Shown piece after piece: positions 1 through 11,461 of a stretch of 64,000 nt of DNA. The notes beneath the pieces are model-generated. The model saw only the letters and a program-made list of their open reading frames with translations, was not told the DNA's origin and made no database searches. The stretch is from Azolla caroliniana (Eukaryota > Polypodiophyta). Positions within the stretch are counted from its first letter, which is position 1. Every line of letters begins with the position of its first letter. The stretch lies in the NCBI GenBank assembly GCA_043228905.1, contig JBHGNT010000020.1, positions 2,666,001 to 2,730,000 of the forward strand. Direction: 5' to 3'. The position numbers were made by a program, and so were the translations under genes.

Positions 1-1093
1 ATTTATTGAGATTCGATTCTGAACCATTTCCATAAACATTTCTCAGTAGTTTCTCCTCCAAAACTTCGTTTTTTTGATAAGTCACAGAATTCTTGATTCG
101 TAATACATCATCTGGAAGCATTGGAACATCAACCATCTCATTTCCCTTTCCTATATCAACTTTGGCTTGTAATTCCATTTCTCTCAATACTGTAAAGCCA
201 GAACTATGAATACACTCGTTCATACTTGGACAAGGCTTCACCACTGCCAAACCATTGTTTTCCTTCTTTGCATATTGTTCACTTTTCATTCTATCCTTTC
301 TCCTTACATAAATTCCCTTTATGGAACTATCTGAACCTCTAAAACTTCCAAAATTCTCATCACCTAAGTTTGGATGCTCGTCTAGCACCAGAGGCATGGT
401 AGTTTCAAAACAATCAATACTTGAATCAACCCAATCTTTATGTTTATGATTTGTTTTTGTGTGATCCATCATCGCCTTGGGACCTATAACCATCATTCTG
501 TTTGGTTCATCAACTGTTTCTACATGATCAGTGTTTGTGCTTCCAATTTGGAACAAGGGTCTTTCTTGTTTATTTTCTGGCATTGCATCCTCTGTATGGA
601 GAACAGCTGCATCTTCAACTTTTTCAATAAGACAATTAGTTGGAATGTGCAATTCCATTTTCTCTTCATCCTTCACTGGTTCTGCAATTAGCTTTCTTCC
701 ATCTTCTGTAGATGTAGCTGTGCCAATCAGAACATCAGGTTTGGCTACAGCATAGTGGACATCCTGGTGGGCTATTTGACTAAATGCATGCAATGAATAA
801 TTTTCCATATTGGGACGAAACCTATTTTTGGGAGATTGCATATTCATATCATCTACTTCATCTCTCAAGAAATTCCCTCCACAAGCTACAGTTGTATCTG
901 TCATTCTCTTTAATGTCTGTTGGTGGTCTCCACTGATTGGTTGTACCAACTTTTGCATCTTTTCTATTACCTCTCTCTTCTTTCTAAGCTCTAATTTCAA
1001 CCTCTTTGAGGTGTCTTGGGCTGTTATAAGCTTGGCCTCAGCATCCTGGGCCCTTCTTCTCTCTGCTAAGTACCTTTTTTCCATCTCTAAAAC
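1..1093 (-). CDS. Host coiled-coil protein gene, exon 4 (partial, runs off left edge)
   Basis: On the minus strand the sequence is open for about 364 codons from a splice acceptor (AG at 1094-1095, pyrimidine-rich TTTCAG) to the window edge with no stop. The first part (VLEMEKRYLAERRRAQ onwards) is charged and heptad-like, a probable coiled coil of about 60 residues. The rest is a low-hydrophobicity, Glu/Asn/Met-rich stretch with no domain I recognise. It joins exon 3 in phase 0, continuing the coiled coil. Codon use is AT-rich and there are no frame breaks, unlike the transposon remains around it. I do not know the function. The true C-terminus lies outside the window. Confidence 0.72.
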
Positions 1094-2858
1094 CTGAAAT
1101 CGAGGCACATGTCCTTAGTAAAAACATCACAGGAGAGCATAGCAGAAATTTCATAAAAATAGCGTGAGGGGAATGATATACTAAATAATGTTAGGACCTG
1201 AGGTTATTCTAGGATCTAGGTCAATACAAAATATAGGTAACAAAAAACACACAAACATTTGCGACCATGCCAAATAAAGAAATATAAATTAATGTCTGTA
1301 AAAGACCATAATTTAGCCAATCAGACCTGACAACGATCGCAACTGTTTGTGTTAGCTTGTCAATGTGAGTGAACGAAGGGAAATAAATGACTTTCTATGC
1401 TAGCTACCTAAAATTACATGTCTTGAAATGTAATAATGAATCATGAATAACCAACAATCATAGTGCCTAACCATTACTAAATAAAGATGGCATGTCTTCA
1501 TGAAGGAAATACACAGTATTTTATTTCTATTTTTCATATATATCTAGCATTTTGTTACTTTTAAGCATCAACATAGAAAGCAGTTGATGTACTTCATAAA
1601 AGAAGAAACGGAGGTTCTTGTTTATAATTGATCTTTTAATTTTGCATTGCTTTAAAGTTCACCATATAGAACTTCCAATGTGAAGAGAGTTCAGACAGTT
1701 GATCGCCTTTAACCACAGTTTCCAAAATTGAATCATGGGCTGGAACTAAAATTAAGCAAAAACGGAAGATCTTCAGTTGTGTTTGAATCTGATTTCCTTT
1801 TTCCACTCAGTTTTTTCTTTCCTCTTTTTCTCTAAAGCCTATAACGATTAGGAAAATACGATTTGTTTAGAGAATTGTGAAAAAATTTCCAAGTTTCAAA
1901 AAGCTTTAGGAGACACATGATAATCAAAAACTAATGTAAGACGATGTGGTGAATTTCTTATTGCTTTTTGCAAACTCAAAAGTGTCAAAAACTGATGGAG
2001 AATACGTGTAGAAAAACAAGAAGAAGATTTCCTATCAAATTGGCTTGGGAAATTCTTGTCCAGAGTATCAGTGACAAAATAAAGAACTAACCATGTGCAC
2101 ATCCTAGGGCAAGTTTTCTAGTAGCACGATATGGAAATGACTAGCAGTTCATTATATCTGACTTGAATTTTAAAGTTAGAGATTCAAAACATTTCTCAAA
2201 AACGAATTAGATTAGTTATACTTTGTAGGGAAAGCTCCAATATTCTTAATAGTAAGAACGAACTATAAATGCACTATTTAGAAACGAATAATGCTATGTC
2301 CAATTATCCATTGAAATCAAAGTTCAATTCTAATTTCTTAAGTAATCAACAAGCAATGGAGCAGATGAAATCCACATGCATGGACCAGCCCACCTACAGG
2401 ATCACCTCAGGGTGGGTGCTGAATGCATCTAGGGGTCACAGACTGACCATATAGCCAGATCCAAGGAATAGTGGAAGTGGAACAAGCTGTCTTCTTCTGC
2501 TTGTGCAAACTATGAGGAATTCAAAAATGCCCAAGGCATAGTATTGAAATCTAACTGACCAGCTACCTCTCAATAATCAGATCTCGAACATTCTCTGTTT
2601 GACCACATTCACCATGTTTTATATTTATTTTTTTCTCTAAAAATTCATCAATGTTCCTGAAAAACATGTTGGGGATTGGGTCTTCAGTATATCAAAGACG
2701 TGAAGGTGCTAGTGAATATCATATTCAAAAAAAACCATTTGACTTATAGCTCCTCCATGAAAATTGAGAAATCTATTGCCAATTTTTAAGCATACAAATG
2801 AGCCTTGACAGTTTTATCAATTAATTTATAACCTCTCTCTCTCTCTCTCTCTCTCTCA
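1094..2858 (-). other. Intron 3 of host gene, distal part
   Basis: AT-rich sequence between the LINE remains and exon 4. Short minus-strand open frames (for example 1896-2102) lack convincing splice sites or composition, so I see no further exon. A short exon could still be missed. Confidence 0.5.
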
Positions 2859-2897
2859 GAGGTCATATTTGACCTCCGAAGACAATAATATAATCTA

Positions 2898-2972
<75 letters not shown>
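2859..2972 (+). repeat. LINE 3' end (tail 1) with CT microsatellite
   Basis: A hairpin (GAGGTCA, loop TATT, TGACCTC at 2859-2876) is followed by CGAAGACAATAATATA and a long CT run (about 2902-2972). The hairpin-GAAGAC-TAATATA-CT order matches the tails at 3058 and 40884, so this is the 3' end of a severely 5'-truncated LINE. Another CT run precedes it at about 2833-2857. Confidence 0.6.
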
Positions 2973-2973
<1 letters not shown>

Positions 2974-2976
<3 letters not shown>

Positions 2977-3115
2977 ATTTAGCTTAAACTCTATTTTTAT
3001 TTTTACTTTCGATGAATGGGTAAATATCCCATTTTTTTGTAAACCATTTGTCTCATGGGTCAATTTTGGCCTTAGAAGACATTAATATATCTTTCTTTCT
3101 CTCTCTCTCTCTCTA
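2974..3115 (+). repeat. LINE 3' end (tail 2)
   Basis: About 140 bp clearly similar to the 3' end of LINE 2 (40790-40931): TTAGCTTAA, a TTTTATTTT tract, a GATGAATGG/GATGATTGG block, GTCTCATGGG, a hairpin GGTCA-ATTT-TGGCC (3058-3071), GAAGACATTAATATATC, then CTTT/CT repeats. It directly abuts the 5' side of LINE 1, so one LINE landed at the tail of another. Confidence 0.65.
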
Positions 3116-3161
3116 TTGAAAGGTACATTATACTTCTTCTATCATTTTATTAATAATAAAT

Positions 3162-3984
3162 ATGCCAAGAGGACTAAAAGTCAATGATGATGTGATTGAA
3201 AGCCCAAACAATCAAATGCATACTTTGTCAATGGAAAAGATGGCAGCTATGTATATCTCATTGCAAGAGACAGTGATGCATATGCAAACCAAAATGTATG
3301 CTTGTTGCTTGTAAGGAGAGAGAATTAACTCTTCAACATACAATGGAAATGCAAAAGTTGGACATTAAAGCTTTGCGTGAAGAACTACATGCAATGAAGA
3401 ACATGACTATTCAAATGCACGATAATCGGATGCCTAAAATAGAAAGAAAAATGTTGAGTCTTGAGGCAGAAAAAGAGATTTTAGTGAAGGTAAATACCGA
3501 AATAAAATCTACAATTGAAAGGAACAAAGATGTGATCATGACAAGGTGGAAAGATGTTCTCTTGAAAGAAACACCAAAAATCACGCAAAGGCATTCTAAT
3601 ATCATGGATATGTTAGATGCAAAGGAGCAATATGAAATTGAAAAAAGAAAGAATAATATTGTCATTAGAGGTATGCAAGAAAATGAAACAAAAAATGCAT
3701 TATCTCTTGGAGAGAATATTATGAAATTCTTTGAAGATCACTTTGCTATGCGAGATGTTATTATATATGCCGCACATAGGGTTGGCAAAAAGTAACTAGA
3801 GGGAAAGTCATCTCGAGCTATTGTTTGTACACTCCTTGATGAACATAAAAGGGCTATGATTCTAGATAGTCGTAAGGTGTACTTAAAAGGGACAAGTTTT
3901 TTTATAATGGAGGATAAAACTCCACAAGGGCAAGAACATAGAAGGCAAGCATATGCATCTAGGAAAGCAAATCAAAATGCATAG
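3162..3984 (+). pseudogene. LINE 1 ORF1 (nucleic-acid-binding coiled-coil protein), broken
   Basis: The frame opens at ATG 3162, hits TAA near 3287, shifts frame to 3298-3795, meets TAA at 3793, then reads on in frame to TAG at 3984. The middle is a long alpha-helical coiled coil. The end (KNNIVIRGMQEN, a helix FFEDHF, then AHRVGKK) has the look of the RRM-like core of L1-type ORF1 proteins, which bind LINE RNA. At least one frameshift and one premature stop make it non-functional. It lies sense-opposite to the host gene inside intron 3. Confidence 0.7.
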
Positions 3985-4029
3985 TAACCAACGACCTATG
4001 GGACTATAAGTGCTTCACTATTGAAAGTA

Positions 4030-7000
4030 ATGTTTTGGAACTGTAGAGGATATCCATGGAAGTAAGGGTTTAGGACTCAATGATGTAGCTCAAGGTATGG
4101 ATATTATAATTTTGGCTGAAACATGGGAGCACGAGGCAAAACGTATACCTAGTTACCTCATAAAATCGATATGGCCTCACTCCAAAGGGAATATTGGGCG
4201 TGTCGGGATAGCATGTATCTACCATGAGAGCTTAGATAATTTTATCAAAGTATGCAAATATGATGACTATAAGAGATACATATGGATAGAGGTTAATTTG
4301 GGGAAAGAGAAGTTGTATATAGTTGCATGCTACATTCCTCCCAAAGACTCAAACTACTATAGTAGGTTTAGGTTAGATTGTGCCAATCCTTTTACAGAAT
4401 TATACCATGATATACTTTCATTTGAGAAGCTTGGTAAAGTTTTAATTATAGGAGACTTCAATGCAAGAGTTGGAAATTTCCAAAATGTGGAGATATTTGA
4501 AGGAAATGAAGTAGAACATTGTCTATTGCGTAACTAGGAGGATTGTGTCATATTAGATTATCGAGAACTTTTGATACATATGCTAAATTGCACAAACTTG
4601 ATTATCCTAAATGGTATAAAGGCATTCCCATTGACAAATGTGCTCACATGTTTACCATCCTCGGGTCGAGGAAGTGTGGTTGATTACACATTAATGTTGG
4701 CATGTGATCTATCATTGGTGAATGTGTTTAAAGTTGGTTCTCTATCTCCGAACTGAGACAACAAGCCATTGTACTTAGAGCTTTCAATTCCACATTTCAC
4801 CAATAGATGCCATGGAGTGAGAGACGAAAAGAGATGTGTCGTCTGACCTTGCTACAAAAAAGCTAAGATATATGCAAATGAAGTGGAGAACAATTTGTTA
4901 AATTTTTCTCTAAGAAACGATATTAAAGAAAATTGGCAACATTTGAAGGATATCAATACTTTAAGAGGCATGTGGGTGGGCATAAGATGTGTAGATGTAA
5001 TTCTTGGTTCGACGATGAATGTAAGATGTATTTCAAATGGTTTAAGTCCATAGAAGGGGAAAATGAAAAGATTGTTCCATGGCACCTATATAAGAAAGTA
5101 GTGAGGAGAAAGAAAAGAACATATTTCCAAATGCAAGAGATGAAAAAGAAAAACTTGTTTAAGCTCAAACCAAAATTAGCATGGAGACAACTCAAGGGTA
5201 AGAAAGAAGACGTGAAAAGGTCACTTTATAAATGAAGAGATGTTAGACTATGTACAAATGCTATATATGCATGAAGGTGTGGCTCCTATTATTGAGAAAA
5301 TTGAAACATCATGCACTACATGTATCGATATTGATGATATCAATAAGGGAATAAAGAAGATAGCGAGTGGGAAAGCAACAAATGCAACCTACGTCTCAAG
5401 TGAGCTTTTAAAATGGACAATGCCACATACTTGTCATTGGATAATGACAATTATTGAGCAAGCTATTAAACAAGGATTTCCAAATGGTGAGCTCAACTAT
5501 TGCTAAATTATATAACACTATTGGCTTATGAATTGGATTAAACCAATATTTGAAGTTGGAGATAACAATCAAGTATCAAATTATCGTACAATAATGGTGA
5601 GCTCAACTATTGCTAAATTATATAACACTATTATGGAGCAAACGATAAGTACATGGGCTGAAAGTACAAGCAAAAGAGCACTTGGGCAAGCAGGATTTAC
5701 ACCAAAACACTCGACTGTGGATCATTTGGTTACATTGAGAGTAATCATGGAAGAGACTCGACTACAAGGAAAAACACTTTTTTGTTGTTTTGTTGATTTC
5801 AAGAAAGCTTTGATACCATACCATGAAGTGAGCTTTGGAATAGAATGGTAGAGATTGACATGCCATTAGAGTATAGAGTTGTTGTTGCACGCCTATATGA
5901 ACAAGTGAAATGCCAACTAAAAATGGATAGTGGATTCTCAAAGCACTTTTTAAGTAACATGGGGGTCAAGCAAGGATGTCTACTATCCCCCACACGCTTT
6001 GGCTTATGTATTCAATTAGAAGAAGTGGTGAATAAGGTTGCAAGAGAAGAAGGATTGAATGGCCCCAAATTGATGCAACATGTTATCTTATTGCTTCTAT
6101 ATGCAAATGATGTGGTACTCTTCTCATATGATGTTGATAGTGTGCAACATTTACTTGGGGTATTAGAAGAATTTTACCATAGTAGTAGACTAGCAGTGAA
6201 TGTGGAGAAAACAAAAATGATGGAAGTGCAAACCATCCAACCTCATCATTACCCTATGATCACATATAGAGGTGAACATATACAATTTTTTCAGAGCTTT
6301 AAATATCTTCGCATTGATGTACCTGCCACAAATAAATAGAGTACATGCTTTGATTCTAGGCTCCACGCCAGTTGGAAATCGTATTACCTTTTGGAGAACC
6401 AATGCAACCAAAGTGATACTTGTGGACGGGAAGTAAAACTAATGTTGTTCAATGCCATGGTAACTCAAGTATTGCTTTATGGAGTAGAAGTATGGGGTGG
6501 CACCATCTTGCTTAATGCATGGAATGAGATTGAGAAAATTCAAAAGATGTTTTTAAGGAGGCAAGTAGGAGTTAAATGCACTACCTCTTACCAGGTTATG
6601 CTCTTAGAAACAAGTGTTCGACCCATAGAAATGTTAGCACTCCAAAGAGTATATAAATACATTACAAAAGTCGAGAATATGCCGAATCATTGATTACCAC
6701 ATCTAGCTTGGAATGTTGGATGTAAGCTACAAAAGAATCATAAGAGTAAGATTCTCTCATCTGGTTTGGTTGTTGACATAAGGAAATGGTTTAGAAGATG
6801 GGGTGTGGATGATCTTTTAGAGCTTTTCGGGCGATGCTATGCATTATGTAATGATTGAGGAAAGCTTGGTGGAATCATTAAGGATGAAGTGGGAAGATGC
6901 TACGAGGACAAAGCTAGAATACTACATTGCAAATGTCAACCCTGAATGTTGATCTCAATATAAAGCAAGAATGCCTATTGATCATATCCAACCTTGTCAT

Positions 7001-7336
7001 TACCAATATGAGTAGTAATGCTCGTAGAGCCCTTACACTACTTCGCACTTGATCTCACAAGTTAGGCATTGAAGTTGCATCATGGTATCAAAATGTAACG
7101 AATTTGAAGACATGTAATGTAAAGTATTCAATGAAGGCATGGTAGAAGATGAATGTCACTTGCTCTACACATGCTCGACATATAGTGCAATTCGTTCAAG
7201 ATATGTTGACATACTAAGAGGGAGTGATAACTTAAGTGCCATACTCAAGACACCACCTAGAAGGTTGAGCTCATATGTGCATGCTTTATTCACACATAGA
7301 GACTTTGTGCTTCAATGTATAAATACCCTTTCTTAG
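4030..7336 (+). pseudogene. LINE 1 ORF2 (endonuclease-reverse transcriptase), decayed
   Basis: Starts at MFWNCRG and stops after 12 codons, then continues in pieces. The APE-type endonuclease reads about 4097-4760, with AETW, GDFNARVG and SVVDYTL motifs. The reverse transcriptase reads about 5240-6700, with NYRTIMVSS, GFTPKHSTVDH, CCFVDFKKA and GVKQGCLLSP. The catalytic block reads YANDVVLF, so the second Asp of the usual YADD is present but the first is Asn. A C-terminal Cys/His segment (DECHLLYTCSTYSAIRSRY) ends at 7336. A 40-bp segment is duplicated at 5483-5522 and 5593-5632, disrupting the frame. Many stops and shifts: a dead copy. Confidence 0.8.
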
Positions 7337-7412
7337 GAAGGAGACACATATCAAGAACACATGTATACTTTGGTCCCATAGGTCAAAATTGGCCTCTTTA
7401 TGTACGATAAAA
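7337..7412 (+). repeat. LINE 1 3' end with hairpin
   Basis: After the ORF2 stop comes a short 3' UTR ending in GGTCCCATA, a hairpin GGTCA-AAAT-TGGCC (7381-7394) and an A/T-rich end. The hairpin position matches the other LINE tails in the window. The CT-rich tail seen in the others is missing. Confidence 0.5.
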
Positions 7413-8267
7413 AATTCTAATTTTGTATATATGATGTTGCAAAGAGATGACTGGATTTGATGGGCTCTACATTAATGAAGGATGCAGAAGAGCAGTATGC
7501 AAACCACATATACATGCTATAAGTATGATTTTTCATTCGAGTAGCCATCCCAAAAAGTGTAAGCTCAAATCTAAATTTTCCATTGACACCCAAACCCACA
7601 CATGGTTTGAGAAATTTCAAAAATTGGCGAACTGGGCAGAATTAGAATTTGATCCCTAGAGAGATTGTGTTCTTCAAACTATGAGCAAGTTTGTATAGAG
7701 AACCAAGGAGCATGTATTATATCTCAAGAACAATAAACATTGTACTTCATCTTGAAGATCACCATCCACCATGAAGGGTAAAGAAACTTCTAACTATGGA
7801 GCAAGCTTGTAAACAAAAAGCAAAGCATACGTATTACCTTTAAAGAAAAATTGTTCTAAGGGCAAACCATAAACATGCACTAATGCACCTTAAGAGAATA
7901 AGATAGATACATCTGCTCAGAATACAGAGTTCCCCATAAACAATCTCAAGCATAGGAAACATGAATAGAAATATTAACCCAAGAAAGTGCAGCATCCCGG
8001 TTCCAGCACTAGGTACGTCATGTCAATTTCCTTTTATATATTCGGTAAAGAAAAGCAAACTAACCTGGTATGTCCATGAGCTAGTGTGAAACCTATTCCT
8101 ATGGGAAGTTGAGTTCGATTACCAACATATTCAAACAGGCACTCTGTTTCTATAACTCAATGAAATAAAACTTGCATTGAATAACCATGATGAGAACAAA
8201 GTAGAACTAAACCATGGTGGATCCCATACACACATTCAAATCTCAAACTAGAGAGTGTTCTACATAC
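7413..8267 (-). other. Intron 3 of host gene, proximal part
   Basis: AT-rich intron sequence between LINE 1 and exon 3. I see no coding potential, repeat or RNA gene in it. Confidence 0.5.
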
Positions 8268-8534
8268 CTTGGCATCGCTGTCAGTTTTTAATCGAAGAAG
8301 CATCATCAGAGCATGCTGCTTCACCATAGAGAGCTCATGTTCAAGTGTTGTAGCTCTCTGCTCAGCCATCACAATACGGTGTGCTGCATCTTTCTTTAAA
8401 TTGTCAATAGCCTCATTGGCTGCTTGCTGCAAAGCACACAGAACCTGTGATTGGACGGTATCCATAGCCTCTTGCAAAAGCTTCGTTGCTACGATTTCTG
8501 CATTTGCCAGGCATGATTGTAGAACACTTTGGAC
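8268..8534 (-). CDS. Host coiled-coil protein gene, exon 3
   Basis: Exactly 89 codons, phase 0 at both ends. Acceptor CAAATAG before GTCCAAAG; donor AAG followed by GTATGTAG at 8267. The peptide (VQSVLQSC, LANAEIVATKLL, QEAMDTVQSQ, ... LRLKTDSDAK) is a continuous amphipathic helix with regular hydrophobic spacing, so a coiled coil. Intron 2 is only 108 bp (8535-8642), while the following intron is 7.2 kb. Partner and function unknown. Confidence 0.78.
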
Positions 8535-8642
8535 CTATTTGAAAGGTTAAAAATAAAAAACCCATGTTATAAGCAAACTTGTCCTATCCTATAAGAAAAT
8601 AATTGAGAAACTCTAAACATGAAATTGCAATGTAGCACATAC

Positions 8643-8795
8643 TTCAGTAGAAGAAATGCTGGAGATAGATCCATTATCATTTGGGGAGGAAACCAAAATG
8701 TCACTTTTCATTGTAGTGGTCGTAATAGCCGAAGGAGAAAATGTTTCTGGATCTTTGCTAGAATCACCTGAGCATGCAGAATGCAACCTCCCTTT
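8643..8795 (-). CDS. Host coiled-coil protein gene, exon 2
   Basis: 51 codons, phase 0 at both ends, bounded by acceptor TTTGAATAG and donor GAA/GTATGTGC. The peptide is Ser/Thr/Asp-rich (KGRLHSACSGDSSKDPETF ... SISSISSTE) and probably disordered, linking the acidic N-terminal region to the coiled coil. Boundaries are inferred from splice consensus and frame only. Confidence 0.75.
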
Positions 8796-9742
8796 CTATT
8801 CAAAGAAAAATATAACCTTTATGAAAATTCTTCTACAGGAATAAATTTGATATCAATTTTTATCTCTATAGTTATATAGAAAACCTCTAAGTGAGAAAAC
8901 CACAATTCCAGATAAAACATTCCTTAAGAGGAAAAAAATACAATTCCAAGTAAATTTGCCTCTAAGAGAAAACAGCACCCAAAGTAAAAGTTTGCCTCTA
9001 TTCTGAACAAGCTTCTATTTAAAGAAAAACTCCAGGTATAATTAGCCTCTGTAACAAGTAATTCTGAACAAAACAGAAATTATAGGTAAAATTTGAGTCG
9101 ACAGTTATGGATGAAAGCCTCTAAGAGAAAAAAGAAATTTCAGATAAATCGTTGACTCTATATAGAAGCCTCTTGGTGGAAACAAAAATTCTAGGAGAAA
9201 TTTCCCTCAAAACAGAGAAATAGCACTCCAAGAAAGTTCTTGCCCCTATAATTTGTATGGAAACTTCTAAAAGAAAAAACATGATCCATATGGAGGCTTT
9301 CAACAGAAAACAGTATATTTTTCCTTCATAATCATGTGCAAAAACATATAAGAAACATGGATTTTTTTATCTCTAAGAAAAAACTGACATTCCAGGTAAA
9401 TTTCACCTCCAAGGGATGGCAAAATGTTCATTAGAAATTGCTTCTACTACTATACAGAATCTTGATGAATGGGATATTTATTTTTCCTGCACTGATGTTT
9501 AAGAAAGAAGAAGAAGAAGAAGAAGAGAAAACACCAATTCCAAGCAAACTTCAGCATCTATAATTTGCATGGAAGCCTCAAAAAAAACCCAGAAATTCTA
9601 GGCAAAATTTCCCTCTTCAGAAGAAACAGACACACCAGATTAACGTTTGGCCTCAAAGAGAAAACGTGCATGCCTTAAAGTAGCAATCAATCAGGCATTA
9701 GTTTTTCTAGCAAAAAAGAATAAAGAAGGCGAAAGATCTAAC
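8796..9742 (-). repeat. Intron 1 filled with a degenerate tandem repeat
   Basis: From about 8870 to 9700 the intron repeats a loose unit of the type GAAATTCCAGGTAAATTT-GCCTCTAAGAGAAAA, with spacing of roughly 50-90 bp and strong divergence. A GAA run lies at about 9508-9528. No coding capacity. Confidence 0.55.
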
Positions 9743-10171
9743 CTTGGAGTAGAAATGTTGCGATGAAGCTTTTTCAGCCAATTGAAGATCATCAGACAGA
9801 GAAGAATTCTGAGACAGAGAACTAACCATGTCTTTCTTCTTTTCTTCTTCTTCTTCTTCTTCTAAACGCCTTTCTTTCTTCTCCTGAAGATCAGATTCAT
9901 GTAAGATTGCTTCGAGTAGAGCCACAGACTCCTTCTTTTCTTCTTTCCTTTCATTTCCTTTCCGTTCCTCTTCTTCTTCCTTCTCGTCCATGTCTTCCCT
10001 GTGCTTAGAGCTAATCGAGGAGGGGAACTCTTCTCGAACCAATTCTGACAGGAAAGTGGTCTGTTGCTGGAGTTGCTTCTCTGCTCGGATTTGGCTCTTT
10101 CCGCCGCGATAGAGGTAGAAATGGTTGGGGGAGTCGGAGTCGTGAAGCTGCATGAGGGGAGCAGACGCCAT
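9743..10171 (-). CDS. Host coiled-coil protein gene, exon 1 (start codon)
   Basis: Starts at ATG 10171 (MASAPLMQLHDSDSPNHFYL) and runs 143 codons to donor AAG/GTTAGATC at 9742. The N-terminal 20 residues resemble no targeting peptide I can assert. They are followed by a Lys/Gln helix and a strongly acidic-basic low-complexity segment (EEEEERKGNERKEEKKE, later RRLEEEEEEEKKK) that arises from GAA-type triplets. The C-terminal part (SLSQNSSLSDDLQLAEKASS) is Ser-rich. I chose this ATG because it is the first in frame, precedes the longest clean exon, and has an in-frame second Met only six codons on. Product unknown. Confidence 0.75.
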
Positions 10172-10227
10172 AGCCGAGCATCAGAGAGGGAGACAAGAGA
10201 CAGACAGACAGACAGACAAAACAGACA

Positions 10228-10276
<49 letters not shown>

Positions 10277-10500
10277 TTTTTTTTTGCAAAGAGTCAATTC
10301 TCATCACAACAAAGATTGAAGGCCAAAGGAAAGGAAAGTCTCTTCTTCTTCTTCTTCTTCTTCTTCTTCTTCTTCTTCTTCTTCTTCTTCTTCTTGTGTT
10401 GTTGGTTGAAGTCATCTCATAGAAAGGCCGGAGGAAAGTCTTGGTCAAGTCAAGAATAGTCATGCCAGTCATCCCTCGGCTCTAATTCGGTCCCCTTTAG
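10172..10500 (-). promoter_or_regulatory. 5' flank of host gene with GA and TTC microsatellites
   Basis: Upstream of the ATG are a GACA run, a GA run (about 10228-10273), a T run and a TTC run of about 18 units (10341-10395). On the minus (sense) strand these read CT and GAA repeats, as is common in plant 5' leaders. No clear TATA box was found, so the transcription start is unknown. Confidence 0.4.
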
Positions 10501-10785
10501 GATTTGTATAAGGGATGGGATCAGGAAAAAAGAGAATAATTGAAAGGACTCAATATTGTGAACCCTAGGCTTTGCGTCAAGCGTACGGTATGGTCAGATG
10601 TCTGGTGATAAGCATGCATGATGTTGTCGTCTGTTTATGGATGATGGCCGATTGCGGAGCAACAATGCTTGGCGTAGCACTAATTCTCGCACTCCAGAAG
10701 CATCATCATGCAGGTGCTTTCCACAATAGAGCTTGTAAGAGCTCTCAACATAGCAGTTTGATCACAAATGCTCTTTCATAGATCT
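10501..10785. other. Intergenic spacer
   Basis: Between the host-gene flank and the tRNA-like sequence. A 69-codon plus-strand open frame (10572-10781) has no recognisable features. I see nothing else. Confidence 0.4.
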
Positions 10786-10856
10786 TGAGCATCACTAGGT
10801 AGGAGGTTGCTGGATTCAAAATTGTGGGTTTGAATCCATATAGTTTATTCTTCCAT
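10786..10856 (+). repeat. tRNA-like sequence, SINE candidate
   Basis: ATCACTAGGTAGGAGGTTGC resembles a Pol III A box, and GGGTTTGAATCC about 35 bp later is close to a B box (GGTTCGANTCC). No CCA end or cloverleaf is evident, so it is more likely a SINE head than a tRNA gene. Confidence 0.35.
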
Positions 10857-10919
10857 TTATCGTCAATTTTCTTTTATTATTCTTCTTGAACTAGATTTTG
10901 TTGTTCCAAGTTGCATCGA

Positions 10920-11439
10920 TTGTTAACTAAAAGATCATCTTCATGGGGTCTATGAATGCATAAACGTGTTCTTCTTGAGGAGAGGCTCACCGAGAACTTC
11001 TTTTGTGTTAAGTATTCAGGTGACAAGTGACCCACTTGTTGGCATAAAAGGCCGACTCCTTCCACTTTGAATCCTTAGTATGAACACATTCTCTAGTCAG
11101 GGCTTGAGTATATAAGCTCAAACATAACATTTTAAAGAATCTCAGAGAGAAAGAGAGTTACAGAGAAGAGAATAAGAGATAATTTCCATTGAAGCTTCAT
11201 CTATGTCTATCTCCTACCTTTCTTGTTGTTGTTGTTGTTGCATATCTAAGTTATTTGTTGTACACATCTTATATTGCAGGTCCTTATCATATTCTTCATC
11301 TAATATATAACAAGTGGTATCAGAGCGACATTATTGTCCAACGTCAACGAATAGCAGAAAAGCTAAGAAGAGAAGACATACAGCTGAGAGAAAAAGACAA
11401 GGTCAACAACATCTAATTCCAAAAAAAGAATGGTGACGT
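10920..11439 (+). mobile_element. Truncated Ty1/copia element K: LTR, primer-binding site and leader
   Basis: A probable LTR (TGTTAACTAA ... TATATAACA, 10920-11312) contains a TATA-like GTATATAA near 11106. Two bases after it comes TGGTATCAGAGC (11315-11326), the perfect complement of the plant initiator-Met tRNA end used by copia elements. About 110 bp of leader follow, then the sequence is cut off at 11440 by the start of another element. The LTR start is the less certain boundary. Confidence 0.6.
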
Positions 11440-11461
11440 TGTCGTGAAGTTTCGCGCACGT

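Noticed and set aside
2830-3115. CT microsatellite as a regulatory GAGA-type element
   Set aside because: The runs follow LINE hairpins and are better explained as LINE tails.
10011-10472. 153-codon minus frame with poly-Arg and Ser-Leu repeats
   Set aside because: Translation of TTC and GA microsatellites in the host-gene 5' flank.
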